A stretch of DNA of 64,000 nt from Bolinopsis microptera (lineage: Eukaryota > Ctenophora > Tentaculata > Lobata > Bolinopsidae): assembly GCF_026151205.1 (NCBI RefSeq), contig NC_087083.1, positions 3,050,536-3,114,535 on the forward strand, written 5' to 3'. Under the pieces are notes generated by a model, which saw nothing but the letters and a program-made list of their open reading frames with translations, did not search any database and was not told the DNA's origin. Position 1 is the first letter of the stretch. Every line of letters starts with the position of its first letter. Position numbers and translations under genes: made by a program. Positions 53,401 through 64,000 of this stretch are shown one piece after another.

Positions 53401-56400
53401 AAAATCACTTCAGCACGATTGGTCGGTGAAAGTGAGTATGCTGACTCTACTCCTAGTGGTGGTGATATTCCTCTCTTCTATGGCTGGGATTCTCGTCATA
53501 AGCCGGATAGGAGCTGTTACTGCTATTTTATCCTTCTGCTTCACTTTCGTCTTTGCAGGTTTAATGTTGTTTATGTTATTAAATTGCAAATAATTCATTG
53601 TTGGAAAAACAATACATTTTTTGGCACTATCCGTCGCGGAGTAGAGTCCGCGGCGGAGCCGCCGGACTCCGAGCGGAGTCCGGCGGTGCTCCGCCAAAAT
53701 GTATTTACACTGGATTCGAGTACATTTTGGCGGACTCCGAGCGGAGCCGAGCGGAGCCGAGCGGAGCCGAGCGGAGCCGAGCGGACTCCGAGCGGACTTT
53801 AAAGTCCGCCGCGGACTCCGAGCGGCTCCGCGGCGGCTCGGCGGAGTGTCCGCCGCGGACTAAGCCACTAGGCGGGCTCCGGTCCGCCGCGGACTCCGGC
53901 GGAGTGCTTGGCGGACTCCGGCGGACCTCTCCGCCGGACTTGAATCCGGCGGAGTCCGGCGGAGCTTGGACTCCGCTCGGAGTCCGCCGGACTCCAACAG
54001 AGTCCACTGACTTCCGACTTCCGACCCTAGGCTAAATTTGTCACGTGACATACAACATAGCATTTTGCGATATTGTGGTCAGATGAAAAGGTCGCTAGTG
54101 ATAAACCTTAACCATTACCCTCACAATGTCAATAGTGTACAACTCTAGTCTTAACTTTGACCCTATAATGTATAAACGTTGACCCTAACCCTCCACCAAA
54201 CCGCCAGCAGCGAAATATCAATGTCGTTGACTGGTCATAGGCGGTGCACGATAAAAATAAACTTGCTCGGATTTTCAAAATTTTTGTACCATCGTTTTCT
54301 AGAGACTGTGAGAATTTTCACAGTACCAAATTTATTATACCTTTTTGGAATGATCAGTGAGTTTCTCCTAGGTGCCATATTTGATGGTGCGCGGCTTTTG
54401 GAGCAAAATTAGGTGTAAAAGTCGCGTAATTTGACGAAATTCGTTGATTTTTGTCGTATTATTCTGTCATATCTTCGGTTTCTGAACATGAATCATGCTG
54501 AAAATTTGTCAGAACCTTCCAATCATACTTAACTACCGAACCTAATTTAGTTGGGAGAGATTGGCCTTGATTAAGAGGTCTAAAAATGACAAAATAGGTA
54601 TAAATTCGTTGATAACTCAAATTCTGACCATCGAAATTGCTCAAACTAAATTAGGTTCAGTAGAACATAAGTGTTTACGTAAGCTGACCAAATTTCAACA
54701 AAATTGTTATATGGGAAGTATTATAACTTTTCGATTGTTTCCAAAATAATGTGCTGGCCGAAATAAGAGCTAAAAAACCATTCAATGGTCAGCGTGCGCG
54801 TCTTATTGTCGATGGTGCACTGCCTACTGGTCACGTGAACAAAACAATTTTTGTCATATTATCTCATATAGGGAAGCGTTTTTAGTTTTACCCTACACGT
54901 TGCATGTGGCGTCATTTGGCCGGATCCCAGCAAGCAAAAATACGTCGACCATCACAGGACGACGCCAGCACTCTCTACGCTCGTCGAGCTCCGATCGTCC
55001 TGTGACGAAGTAAGGACGAAGCCTGAGGTCCTCAGGTAACATCGACCACCGATTGAAAATTCAGAGATTTTTTGACATAAAGGTCAAATGTAAAACTAAA
55101 ATCTTGATGTTAATTGATTGACGACATCAATTTTTGAGCACAGCGCGAGCGCATGCGGAAAAGGACCGTGTAGCTAGTCAAGATGTTGATAAATATTTGG
55201 CTTGTGGCGCGATGTGTTGCTCTAAGTCTAACTATAGCCTTTTCGCTTGCAGTAGCGCGCGACCGCCGGAGGCGGAAATGACCTGGTTAGCTATAGTACG
55301 GAAAAAAAGTATTGAGACTCATTAACTCGGAACTTTGTACTTTCGCGCGTTACGAATCTCTGTAGACCCATTTAATTAGTTTTTTATAGGTAAACGCGAT
55401 GTGCCTTGTAGGATGAAATCCTACTAGCTGACGCCACTCGCAGCTGTGCTGCTCGCTGTACGTCAGCGATCGAAATTTTACGCGTATCACCCGTTAAGAT
55501 GGGCCACCCGACGCGCCACACAATTTTTCTCGTTGCTCGTCGCACGTCGACGAACAACGAAGCTCGTTGCGACGCGCAATGAGCTGCCAGGCGAGGACAT
55601 CGTCCTGGTCCAACAAATTTTGGCGAGCGATTTTCTCCAAAAATTTAATGAGGGCGCCGACTTCCACTCTGGCTAGGTTTTTTGTTACCCAGCGCGCGTT
55701 CCTTAATGGGATGAGGTAAAATTAGGTAAAAAGAATCCACTGACTTGGCCAGAGTGCTTTCATAAAACTCTATTACTAGCTTGGCGTTGTAGGATTATAT
55801 ACTTCAATTTCGGATCGAGTGAAGCGAGTGACATGATACACATTACTTTGATTAAACTCATGCTGATCACAATACAGTACAGGGAAGTGGGTAACACGGC
55901 TTGCAGTCGCAGCTGCAGCTCCTCGCTGGCGGTAATATTTCAATGAACAAGAATTAAGAAAAAGAGAATTTAAGAAAAAGAGAATTTTATTTTCCACAGA
56001 ATAATTAATACATATAATATACTTCAAAAACTTCAAAATATATTGTAACATGTAAGTTCATCTATCGTTCATAAGATGGGGTACTCTCAATAGGGGGTGC
56101 ACCATAAAAATAAACTTGCTCGGATTTAAAAAAATTTTGTACCATTGTTTTTTAGAAACTGTGAGAATTTTCACAATACCAATTTTGTCATACCTTTTTG
56201 GAAAGATCAGTGAGTTTCGCCTAGGTGCCATATTTGATGGTGCGCGGCTTTTGGAGCAAAATTAGCTGTAAAAGTCGCGTAATTTGACCAAATTTGACCA
56301 AATTCGTTGATTTTTGTCGTATTATTTGGATATATCTTCAGTCCCTTGCATGAGATCATTCTGAAAATTGGCGACGACCTTCCAATAGAGCTTTCACAAC

Positions 56401-59400
56401 TGTCCGAAAAATTTGGTGGATATCGGAGTTGATATAGTGATAAAAATGGGGCAAAATACGCTGCTTTTAGCTGTAACATAATGTTTGATGGTTGGATATG
56501 CTTTAAACTTTTCGGACACTTTCCTTGTAAGTCTATCAGTAAGCTTACCAATTTTTGTTGCAATCGGAGGTCGGGAAGGATACTTAATATCTATTTGTTT
56601 GAAGAAAATTGTGCTGGCCGAAATTAGCGCTAAAAAACCATCCGACAGTCGGCACGCGCGGCTCACTGTCGATGGCGCACTACCTACTCTCAATAATCAA
56701 GTACATGAGTACCCGACCCGCCGCGCTGGGTAACAAGAAACCTAGCCAGAGTGGAAGTCGGCGCCCTCATTAAATTTTTGGAGAAAATCGCTCGCCAAAA
56801 TTTGTTGGACCAGGACGATGTCCTAGCCTGGCAGCTCATTGCGCGTCGCAACGAGCTTCGTTGTTCGTCGACGTGCGACGAGCAACGAAAAAAATTGTGT
56901 GGCGCGTCGGGTGGCACATCTTAACGGGTGATACACGTAAAATTTCGATCGCTGACGTACAGCGAGCAGCACAGCTGCGAGTGGCGTCAGCTGGTAGGAT
57001 TTCATCCTACAAGGCTCATCGCGTTTACCTAGCTAACCAGGTCATTTCCGCCTCCGGCTGTCGCGCGCTACTGCAAGCGAGAGGGCTATAGTTAGAGCAA
57101 CACATCGCGCCACAAGTCAAATATTTATCAACATCTTGACTAGCTACGCGGTCCTTTTCCGCATGCGCTCGCGCTGTGCTCAAAAATTGACGTCGTCAAT
57201 CAATTAACATCAAGATTTTAGTTTTACATTTGACCTTTATGTCAAAAAATCTCTGAATTTTCAATCGGTGGTCGATGTTACCTGAGGACCTCAGGCTTCG
57301 TCCTTACTTCGTCACAGGACGATCGGAGCTCGAAAAGCGTAGAGAGTGCTGGCTGGCGTCGTCCTGTGATGGTCGACGTATTTTTGCTTGCTGGGATCCG
57401 GCCGAATGACGCCACATGCAACGTGTAGGGTAAAACTAAAAACGCTTCCCTATATGAGATAATATGACAAAAATTGTTTTGGTCACGTGACCAGTCAATG
57501 ACATTGATATTTCGCTGCTGACGGTTTGGTGGAGGGTTAGGGTCAACGTTTATACATTATACTTATAGGGTCAAAGTTAGGACTAGAGTTGTACACTATT
57601 GACATTGTGAGGGTAATGGTTAAGGTTTATCACTAGCGACCTTTTCATCTGACCACAATATTGCAAAATGCTATGTTGTATGTCACGTGACAAATTTAGC
57701 CGAGGGTCGGAGGTCGGAGGTCGGAAGTCAGTGGACTCTGTTGGAGTTCGGCGGACTCCGAGCAGAGTTTGCCGAGCTGGTGGACTCCGCCAAGCTCCGC
57801 CGGACTCCGCCGGATTCAAGTCCGCCGGAGAGGTCCACCGGAGTCCGCCAAGCACTCCGCCGGAGTCCGCGGCGGACCGGAGTCCGCCTAGTGGCTTAGT
57901 CCGCGGCGGACACTCCGCCGAGCCGCCGCGGAGCCGCTCGGAGTCCGCGGCGGACTTTAAAGTCCGCTCGGAGTCCGCTCGGCTCCGCTCGAAGTCCGCC
58001 AAAATGTACTCAAGTCCAGTGTAAATACATTTTGGCGGAGCACCGCCGGACTCCACTCGGAGTCCGGCGGCTCCGCCGGAGTCCGCTCGGAGTCCGGCGG
58101 CTCCGCCGCGGACTCTACTCCGCGACGGATAGTGCCAATTTTTTAAATGGAAATTCACCAATTTTTATTTCGTTTTTTTCTACGAACTGAAAAGCTGAAA
58201 CCAATAAAAAATGTTATCATGAACCAAGTTAACAAATTGCAGGATACGGAATAAGCCACAAAGTGAAAATAAACAGCGAGCTGGATCTCCTCGCTAGCAT
58301 GAACATCTCAATAAAAGACACACCCCATTCCGAGATGTACATGATAAAAGGGGTAAATGACCACGAATCCTCCGTGTATATTGACAACGGCCTCCACTCA
58401 TACATTGGTTACTTGACCAGTACGATAGAACAGCTTGTGGTTGTTAATCTGCTTTTACCCCTTACAGAGGACAACAAACTCAAAAAGTTAGTGAATAAAA
58501 CATGAGCTATTATCACAATGAAGCCAGTTTTAATAGCTTAAATAGAACTTCTGATATATTTTGGCATACAACACGTGATTCTCATACCTAAATTAATTTT
58601 GTTTTGATATCACCTTTTCCCCCATCAGACCGAAAATCAACATCATCGGAGCTTGCGTGTTCCTATCAGTTGTTTTTGCTTCTCTGTTCATGAATCTGGC
58701 GTTATCTCACATATCATCAGTTGCTAAAGTCTTCGTTGATCAGGTAACACTACTGTTGGAGGAATCTGACTTCTGGTGGGGAGGTAAACCATATTTTTCT
58801 GACACGTGATAGCCTTTACCATTGGTAAAGGCTATCACGTGTCAGAAAAATACCAATCAATGCCTGTCAGGTTTTCACCTCCCAACCAATATACTGTATA
58901 ATATAGATCTATAATACTGTTCAATAAGTATGATTTTCTTATTATTGTTCACCTCCCAACCAATATACTGTATAATATAGATCTATAATACTGTTCAATA
59001 AGTATGATTTTCTTATTATTGTTCACCTCCCAACCAATATACTGTATAATATAGATCTATAATACTGTTCAATAAGCACGATTTTCTTATAACTTAATAA
59101 GATTCGCAGTAACAACTTACCGAACATTAACATTATCCCATGTTATCTAACGTATACTACCTTACTCGGGAATATTAGTTACCATAGTTACACTACTAGT
59201 TACCATAGTTACCTTACTCGGGAATATTATAGCGGGTTAATTTATGACTGGGAAAATTAATGACCGGGAAAAATATGGCGGAATTTTCCAAAACCCACCA
59301 CTTTATCCCAGTCATAATATTCCCGAGTAAGGTATTCTCAAAACAGGCAGGGCTAACTATGGGCATGCCAGAGGAACTAGTCACCACAATATCAGTTGTG

Positions 59401-61572
59401 GTAGGTCTAGCTGCAGTTTGTCGAGCAGTCCTCATCCTTTATTCTGTGGCTAGAGTCATGTGCCACATGGTAGTGCGACGGGAGATGGCTGGCAATACTT
59501 TCCGCCCTTGTAAAATATTTAAGGTGAGTGGCATTGAACTAGATGAACTTCATATATTAGGAGTGGGAGATATACAGTGTACATGAACTGAAGATGACTT
59601 ATCTTATATAAATACAAGGCAATATGAAACATTTGATTATTAGAGTATTGATAAACATGAACTATGACCTGATTAGTGATTACCGAACCGCAATCAAATG
59701 TTCTGGTCGCAGTTACCCATGTTTGTTAACGGGATCCAGTGTATGATTGTGGCGGGGACACTCTTCATACGCAAGGAGGACGTCTCACAGTTCGCTATGG
59801 TGTCCCTCTTTATATACATCTGTATAGGTAAGTCTTTAAAATCTGTAATGACCAAATGCTAGCTTATATGCTTATATCTTTAAATAAAACATTTAAGAGG
59901 GACCGAAATATTATGAGATCTCAACAAAATATCGCTAAAACTTATGAACTGACCCATTGTGCTTTAATGGTGTGTTTGATCCAATAACTGCTTGACTCGG
60001 AGGTTCGCACAGACCAATCAAAACTATATTAAGATTTAAGAATGCATTGGTTTATAACATTTCATAATAACATATCATTCCATTTCGAAGCCTGTTTCTC
60101 AAGTGTACATTTCAGGAGCTGCATGTCACATATTGCATCGATTTGCAACACCTGAGTCGTGCGAGTCGATACCATTAATCGAGTCAATGGGTAATTTGTT
60201 ATTAGGAATAATTCTTTGCATTATTCAAGTTTCTTCTCCTCGTACGTGCCATGAATTCAAACTTATTTGAAAGTTTAATGATGTAATAACATCAATTCAT
60301 TTTGATCATAAAATAACTGTAAAAACAGTCTACTGCTTTATCAAAAAGTGATGTAATAATATTGTATTGCTTTGTAAAAAATTAAGAATGTCATCCTTCC
60401 AGGTTCTCTGAAGCCACTAAAGGCGATAAAAATCCTTTTGGTGATGGTAATATGCTCTTCATTGGCGCTCTGTATCGCTGATATCGCCGGAGATTTCATT
60501 AGTGAGTCGCATTTCCATGGATACTTCTGTGTAATTGAAACGAACAAGTTTGTTTTACAAAAGGATGTTGTGCTTGAAACCTTCTACATTTTGTAAACTG
60601 TTCCCTGAGAGGTTAAGGGGTTTCCAATAATTGCACTAACGAATATTTATTTCAGTATTACCTACGTACACTTCAAAACAGATTTACGCAGTAGTTCGGA
60701 TATTCCTGGCTTTGCTCGTTATTGGCTCCGTGTCTATAATAGCTTCATTTGAACAGAAACATGGCATCGCTGGGTATAACTTCTCCTTATTAAATATTTT
60801 TCACAACCTATTGTAAATTACAATTTTTAATGTATTTTAATATCTTTGAAGCTTTCAATTTCTTACGGATTTACGACGCTCCTGATGCATCAATAAGTAA
60901 TTAGACTCCAATCAATGACTTTATATTACTTTTACCTTTAATATTAATCTTGCACTACACTGTATCAGTTTGTTATTTTAAAATTACTTTTTATAATGAC
61001 CTAAACTCTCCAGAATATACCGGTGGGGAGTACACTGTATCAGTTTGTTATTTTAACATTACTTTTTATAATGACCTAAACTCTCCAGAATATACCGGTG
61101 GGGAGTACACTGTATCAGATTGTTATTTTAACATTACTTTTTATAATGATCTAAACTCTCCAGAATATACCGGTGGGGAGTACACTGTATCAGTTTGTTA
61201 TTTTAACATTACTTTTTATAATGACCTAAACTCTCCAGAATATACCGGTGGGGAGTATGTATCAGTTTGTTATTTTAACATTACTTTTTATAATGACCTG
61301 AACTCTCCAGAATATACCGGTGGGGAGTACACTGTATCAGTTTGTTATTTTAACATTGCTTTTTATAATGAGCTAAACTCTCCAGAATATACCGGTGGGG
61401 AGTATGTATCAGTTTGTTATTTTAACATTACTTTTTATAATGACCTGAACTCTCCAGAATATACCGGTGGGGGGTATGTATTAGTTTGTTATTTTAACAT
61501 TACTTTTTATAATGACCTGAACTCTCCAGAATATACCGGTGGGGGGTATGGTACTCTAGTAGCAGGGTGTAG
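50446..61572 (+). CDS. Multi-pass membrane protein, family not recognised; 13 or 14 exons
   Basis: Exons: 50446-50667, 51524-51628, 51706-51862, 52537-52655, 53017-53088, 53414-53558, 58243-58486, 58629-58743, 59347-59523, 59713-59827, 60116-60190, 60403-60501, then 60656-60816 (TAA) or 60656-60773 joined to 61530-61572. Phases agree; the exon-2 donor is weak. The N-terminus is Ser-rich and cytosolic-like (MSEDIIPSELSRTSSNEEGG). Hydrophobic segments: VGICLLTLTVPVLL, IALSCLIAAFIGGIFA, VLSYLAVAASLVAVIF, LTLLLVVVIFLSSMAGILVI, AVTAILSFCFTFVFA, NIIGACVFLSVVFASLFMNL, ISVVVGLAAVCRAVLI, ILLVMVICSSLALCI, VVRIFLALLVIGSVSIIA, about nine or ten in all. A loop in exon 7 carries an N-glycosylation site (MNIS). 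I do not recognise the family; a receptor, channel or transporter is possible. Confidence 0.72.
50751..51492. mobile_element. 742-bp element with TACCTTACAAGACATTTTT termini
   Basis: It starts TACCTTACAAGACATTTTTG and ends with the complement (AAAAATGTCTTGTAAGGTA), flanked by GAT on both sides (3-bp duplication). Subterminal CGACGACCGAAATTTTGGCG blocks repeat near both ends. It lies in intron 1 of the membrane-protein gene. No ORF. The same first eight terminal bases occur in the small element at 59,210. Confidence 0.8.
52005..52536 (+). repeat. ~29-bp minisatellite, about 18 units, containing the exon-4 splice acceptor
   Basis: Units ATTTATCAGAGCTCGTACAG TTAACAAAT run directly into exon 4, whose acceptor is ttatcag|AGCTACACC. 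Each unit therefore holds the acceptor and the first four exon bases. The last unit changes to AGCTACACC, the coding exon. Confidence 0.93.
52842..53016 (+). repeat. Duplicated exon-5 acceptor region flanking GGTTACCT repeats
   Basis: About 57 bp (AACAATGATTTTGTGATATT ... CCTTTTCTTGCAG) occur at 52847-52901 and 52962-53016. Between them lie GGTTACCTGGTAACCTGGTT-type units. Both copies end in ttcttgcag; only the second is followed by exon 5. Confidence 0.93.
54239..54825 (+). mobile_element. ~590-bp non-autonomous DNA element, copy 2
   Basis: It runs from AGGCGGTGCACGAT to ATGGTGCACTGCCT, flanked by ACTGGTCAT / ACTGGTCAC (9-bp duplication). The opposite arm of the foldback element at about 57,480-57,520 retains the uninterrupted site (GTGACCAGTCAATGACATTG), proving insertion. 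Confidence 0.85.
56092..56685 (+). mobile_element. ~590-bp non-autonomous DNA element, copy 3
   Basis: It runs from AGGGGGTGCACCAT to ATGGCGCACTACCT, flanked by perfect 9-bp ACTCTCAAT repeats (56083-56091 and 56686-56694). It is the best preserved copy and defines the termini. No ORF longer than about 120 codons. Confidence 0.88.
58793..58851. repeat. Perfect 59-bp palindrome
   Basis: 29-bp arms around a single T at 58822: ATTTTTCTGACACGTGATAG ... and complement. It contains CACGTG in each arm. It is intronic, between exons 8 and 9 of the membrane-protein gene. Confidence 0.9.
58877..59093. repeat. ~73-bp tandem repeat, 3 units
   Basis: CACCTCCCAACCAATATACT starts at 58877, 58950 and 59024. 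The units differ at only a few bases. Intronic. Confidence 0.92.
59210..59334. mobile_element. 125-bp miniature inverted-repeat element
   Basis: TACCTTACTCGGGAATATTA at 59210 is reverse-complemented at the end (TAATATTCCCGAGTAAGGTA, to 59334), and GACTGGGA/TCCCAGTC extends the pairing. A partial left end is repeated 53 bp upstream. Shares TACCTTAC termini with the 742-bp element at 50,751. Confidence 0.8.
60955..61560 (+). repeat. 72/75-bp minisatellite, 8 units, with a candidate splice acceptor and an open frame
   Basis: CTCTCCAGAATATACCGGTG recurs at 61006, 61081, 61156, 61231, 61303, 61378, 61450 and 61522. Period changes are exactly 3 bp, so a 208-codon frame stays open (units VCYFNITFYNDLNSPEYTGG). 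The frame has no upstream exon support, and the ctctccag in each unit could serve as acceptor for the last exon of the membrane-protein gene. I favour noncoding for the frame itself. Confidence 0.85.
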
Positions 61573-61927
61573 TTGAGTGTGCACTTCGATGTGTACTATT
61601 TCTGACAACACAGGGTTGTTTGTTAGGTCGTTCTAAACCAAAATCGTTTAGGTGGACAATTTGTTTCGCTAGAGACAACCCTACAGGGCAAATTTTCTAA
61701 ATTACCCTCAGTCGCGTATACGGGATTTTCGTATTTCGGCTCCTGAAGGTCATAGAGACTTAAATTTTAGCTTAAAATCACCGCAATGGCCACATTTATA
61801 TACAACTTACTAATCAATATATGGTCTAAAATTGTTTGTTTCCGAGATATCTGCAAAAAACTAATTTTAAGTTCAGGCGTAGGCACAAATTTCATCAAAT
61901 TTGTATCTCCGCTTCTGAAAGTCTTAG

Positions 61928-64000
61928 AGACTCAAATTTTGGCTTAAAATGACCGCAATGCACATGTTTATATTGACACTATAAAGGTCATAAAGGCCCA
62001 AAATGCTTACTTTTGGAAAAAATCCGAGAAAAACTGATTTTCACTGAGGAAGTGAAAAAAATCTACTCTAGAAGCTAATTGAAATCGAGTATGCAGTTTG
62101 GTGTCTACAACTTTTCTAGAAACCAGGTCCTTTGTAAGGTCATTCTGGATCAGAATTGATAAGGTACGCAATTTCTATCAGTAGTTCCAACCCTAGGGGG
62201 GAAATTTCTAAATTACCCTCAGGCGCAAATATATGACTTTTGTATCTCGGCTTCTGAACGTTGTAGGGGCCTCTCTTTTAGGGGCCTCTCTTTTAGCTCA
62301 AACTAACTGCAAAGGCCACATTTACATACAAGCTATAAAGCAACATAGGGTTTATAGTGCTTAGTTTTGGAGATATTCATTAACAACTGTTTTAACTTTC
62401 GTGCATCCTTAAATAGTAACATCAAACATGTACTTAATTTTGGTATCCCGGGCTAAAAAAGTCTTACAGGCACTTTACTTGCAGCACAGCAAAAGTTCAG
62501 CATGAACACATTCAGATAATATTTATGAAGCAACACAATTCAGTTTCAGAAGCTCCTTCCAGCTATCTTGTGTTATCCTTAAATGTATACGTCTAACCAT
62601 CTCTCTGGTTACTTCGAACTACTTCAATCCCCAAATTTATACATGAACATCTAAATATCTCGTACTACCACAAGTTGGGCTCTCTCCAGTACTGTTTGAC
62701 TATTATGGCTAATCAACTTCAATCCCACCTCATGAAGTAAAATCTACTTTTAGCTACCTTTAATTCTGCTACCACCAACACGTTATAATTGTAGCTCTTT
62801 CTAGCTCTTTCTAGCCCGAAGTAGCTAGAAGAAGCTAAAATTTGTGGGTACTGTTTGCTAGTGTTAGCTGGATCATAGAGCAGAAAGTAGTCTGAGGTTG
62901 CTGGAAATAGTGCTAGAATTTGAAGGTGCTGGTGATAGCTGAACAGAGTAGGAGTAAGTCTGAGGTTGCTGAATAGGGCTAGAATTTGCAGGTGCTAATA
63001 GTAGCATAACAAAAATTATTGGATGTTAGTGGAAGCTAGATAGAGCAGGAAGTAGCATTCAGAGATTGCTACAAAGAGCTAGAGTGGAGATAGCTGAATT
63101 GAAGGAAACTAGAAGTAGATTCTACTACATGAGGTTGGATTGGAGTTGATTAGCTATAATAGCCAAAAAGTACTGGAGAGAGCCCAACTTATGTTAAGAC
63201 CGGGATCTGGGCTTCATCCCGATCCTTAATTCCTGTCCCGGTCTTAATCCCGGTCCTGGCACTTTTTCCCAGTCCCAGTCCCGGCCAAAAAATCGGTCCC
63301 GGTCGAGCCTTGCTTTTAACGAGATGATAGTAACCAGAGAGATGGTTAGACGTATACATTTAAGGATAACACAAGATAGCTGGAAGGAGCTTCTGAAACT
63401 GAATTGTGTTGCTTCATAAATATTATCTGAATGTGTTCATGCTGACCTTTTGCTGTGCTGCAAGTAAAGTGCCTGTAAGACTTTTTTAGCCCGGGATACC
63501 AAAATTAAGTACATGTTTGATGTTACTATTTTAGGATGCACGAAAGTTAAAACAGTTTTTAATGAATATCTCCAAAACTAAGCACTATAAACCCTATGTT
63601 GCTTTATAGCTTATATGTAAATGTGGCCCTTGCAGTTAGTTTGAGCTAAAAGAGAGGCCCCTACAACGTTCAGAAGCCGAGATACAAAAGTCATATATTT
63701 GCGCCTGAGGGTAATTTAGAAATTTCCCCCCTAGGGTTGGAACTACTGATAGAAATTGCGTACCTTATCAATTCTGATCCAGAATGACCTTACAAAGGAC
63801 CTGGTTTCTAGAAAAGTTGTAGACACCAAACTGCATACTCGATTTCAATTAGCTTCTAGAGTAGATTTTTTTCACTTCCTCAGTGAAAATCAGTTTTTCT
63901 CGGATTTTTTCCAAAAGTAAGCATTTTGGGCCTTTATGACCTTTATAGTGTCAATATAAACATGTGCATTGCGGTCATTTTAAGCCAAAATTTGAGTCTC
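61928..64000. mobile_element. Large inverted-repeat element running off the right edge
   Basis: Sequence from 61928 (GAGACTCAAATTTTGGCTTA) to about 62,611 is repeated in reverse complement from about 63,331 to 64,000. The ~720-bp core contains its own imperfect inverted CTAGC-rich segments and a CCCGGTC-rich stretch near 63,200-63,310. No ORF found. The outer end lies beyond the window. Confidence 0.85.

Larger units (their letters stand above)
53621..58138. mobile_element. 4.5-kb foldback element in intron 6 of the membrane-protein gene
   Basis: Termini TTGGCACTATCCGTCGCGGA (53621) and complement (ending 58138). Outer ~400 bp of each arm is GC-rich, built from CCGCGGCGGA/GGAGTCCG motifs. 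Arms continue inverted to about 55,690 and 56,735 (e.g. TTTTAGTTTTACCCTACACG and complement). The left arm carries a nested 590-bp element, and another sits in the core. No convincing transposase is visible; P/S/A/R-rich frames in the GC arms are compositional. Confidence 0.85.

Noticed and set aside
53598-54035. Arg/Ser/Ala/Pro-rich frames in the GC-rich foldback arms, also at 57583-58161
   Set aside because: Open frames occur on both strands of both arms and follow the base composition; no domain.

Overview
The window is nuclear DNA of an invertebrate animal. Genes are split into many exons of 60 to 230 bp with GT..AG introns, introns are AT-rich, the predicted proteins are extracellular animal modules (kringle, fucolectin-type discoidin, sushi, ephrin-receptor-like cysteine repeats), and the mobile DNA includes a Penelope-like element, a CR1-type LINE and several foldback elements. 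A cnidarian or another early-branching animal fits best, but this is inference. Exons below were assembled by eye from splice sites and reading phase. In every model nearly all consecutive phases agree, which is the main support.

Layout. (1) 87-13,639, minus: one long gene for a secreted protein running off the left edge: signal peptide, apple-like segment, divergent galectin-like modules, kringle, and two fucolectin-type modules. (2) 13,640-17,592: intergenic, minisatellites and one orphan exon fragment. (3) 17,593-21,174, plus: two tandem copies (about 2.5 kb apart) of a gene with a signal peptide, an unnamed domain and a sushi domain. (4) 21,175-28,151: foldback elements with the palindromic core AGCGCTGG, a 7-bp satellite, and a fragment resembling the N-terminal region of Crypton/ZMYM2-type proteins. 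(5) 28,152-38,914, plus: complete 26-exon gene (1,182 aa predicted) for a secreted protein with many ephrin-receptor-like cysteine repeats and a C-terminal kringle. (6) 40,365-48,014: a head-to-head inverted pair of Penelope-like elements, the right one split by a CR1-type LINE with intact ORF2. (7) 50,446-60,816 or 61,572, plus: a multi-pass membrane protein gene carrying a 4.5-kb foldback element in one intron. (8) 61,928-64,000: an inverted-repeat element running off the right edge.

The most unusual property is that many tandem arrays here are not random intron repeats. At least eight arrays or duplications repeat a piece that spans an exon-intron junction, so the true splice donor or acceptor is present 2 to 19 times in a row. 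This occurs in all three large genes and on both strands.

The three secreted gene families (apple/galectin/kringle/fucolectin, unnamed domain plus sushi, cysteine repeats plus kringle) lie side by side and use mostly phase-1 exons, typical of shuffled extracellular modules. They look like a cluster of carbohydrate- or protein-recognition molecules; a role in immunity or adhesion is inference only.
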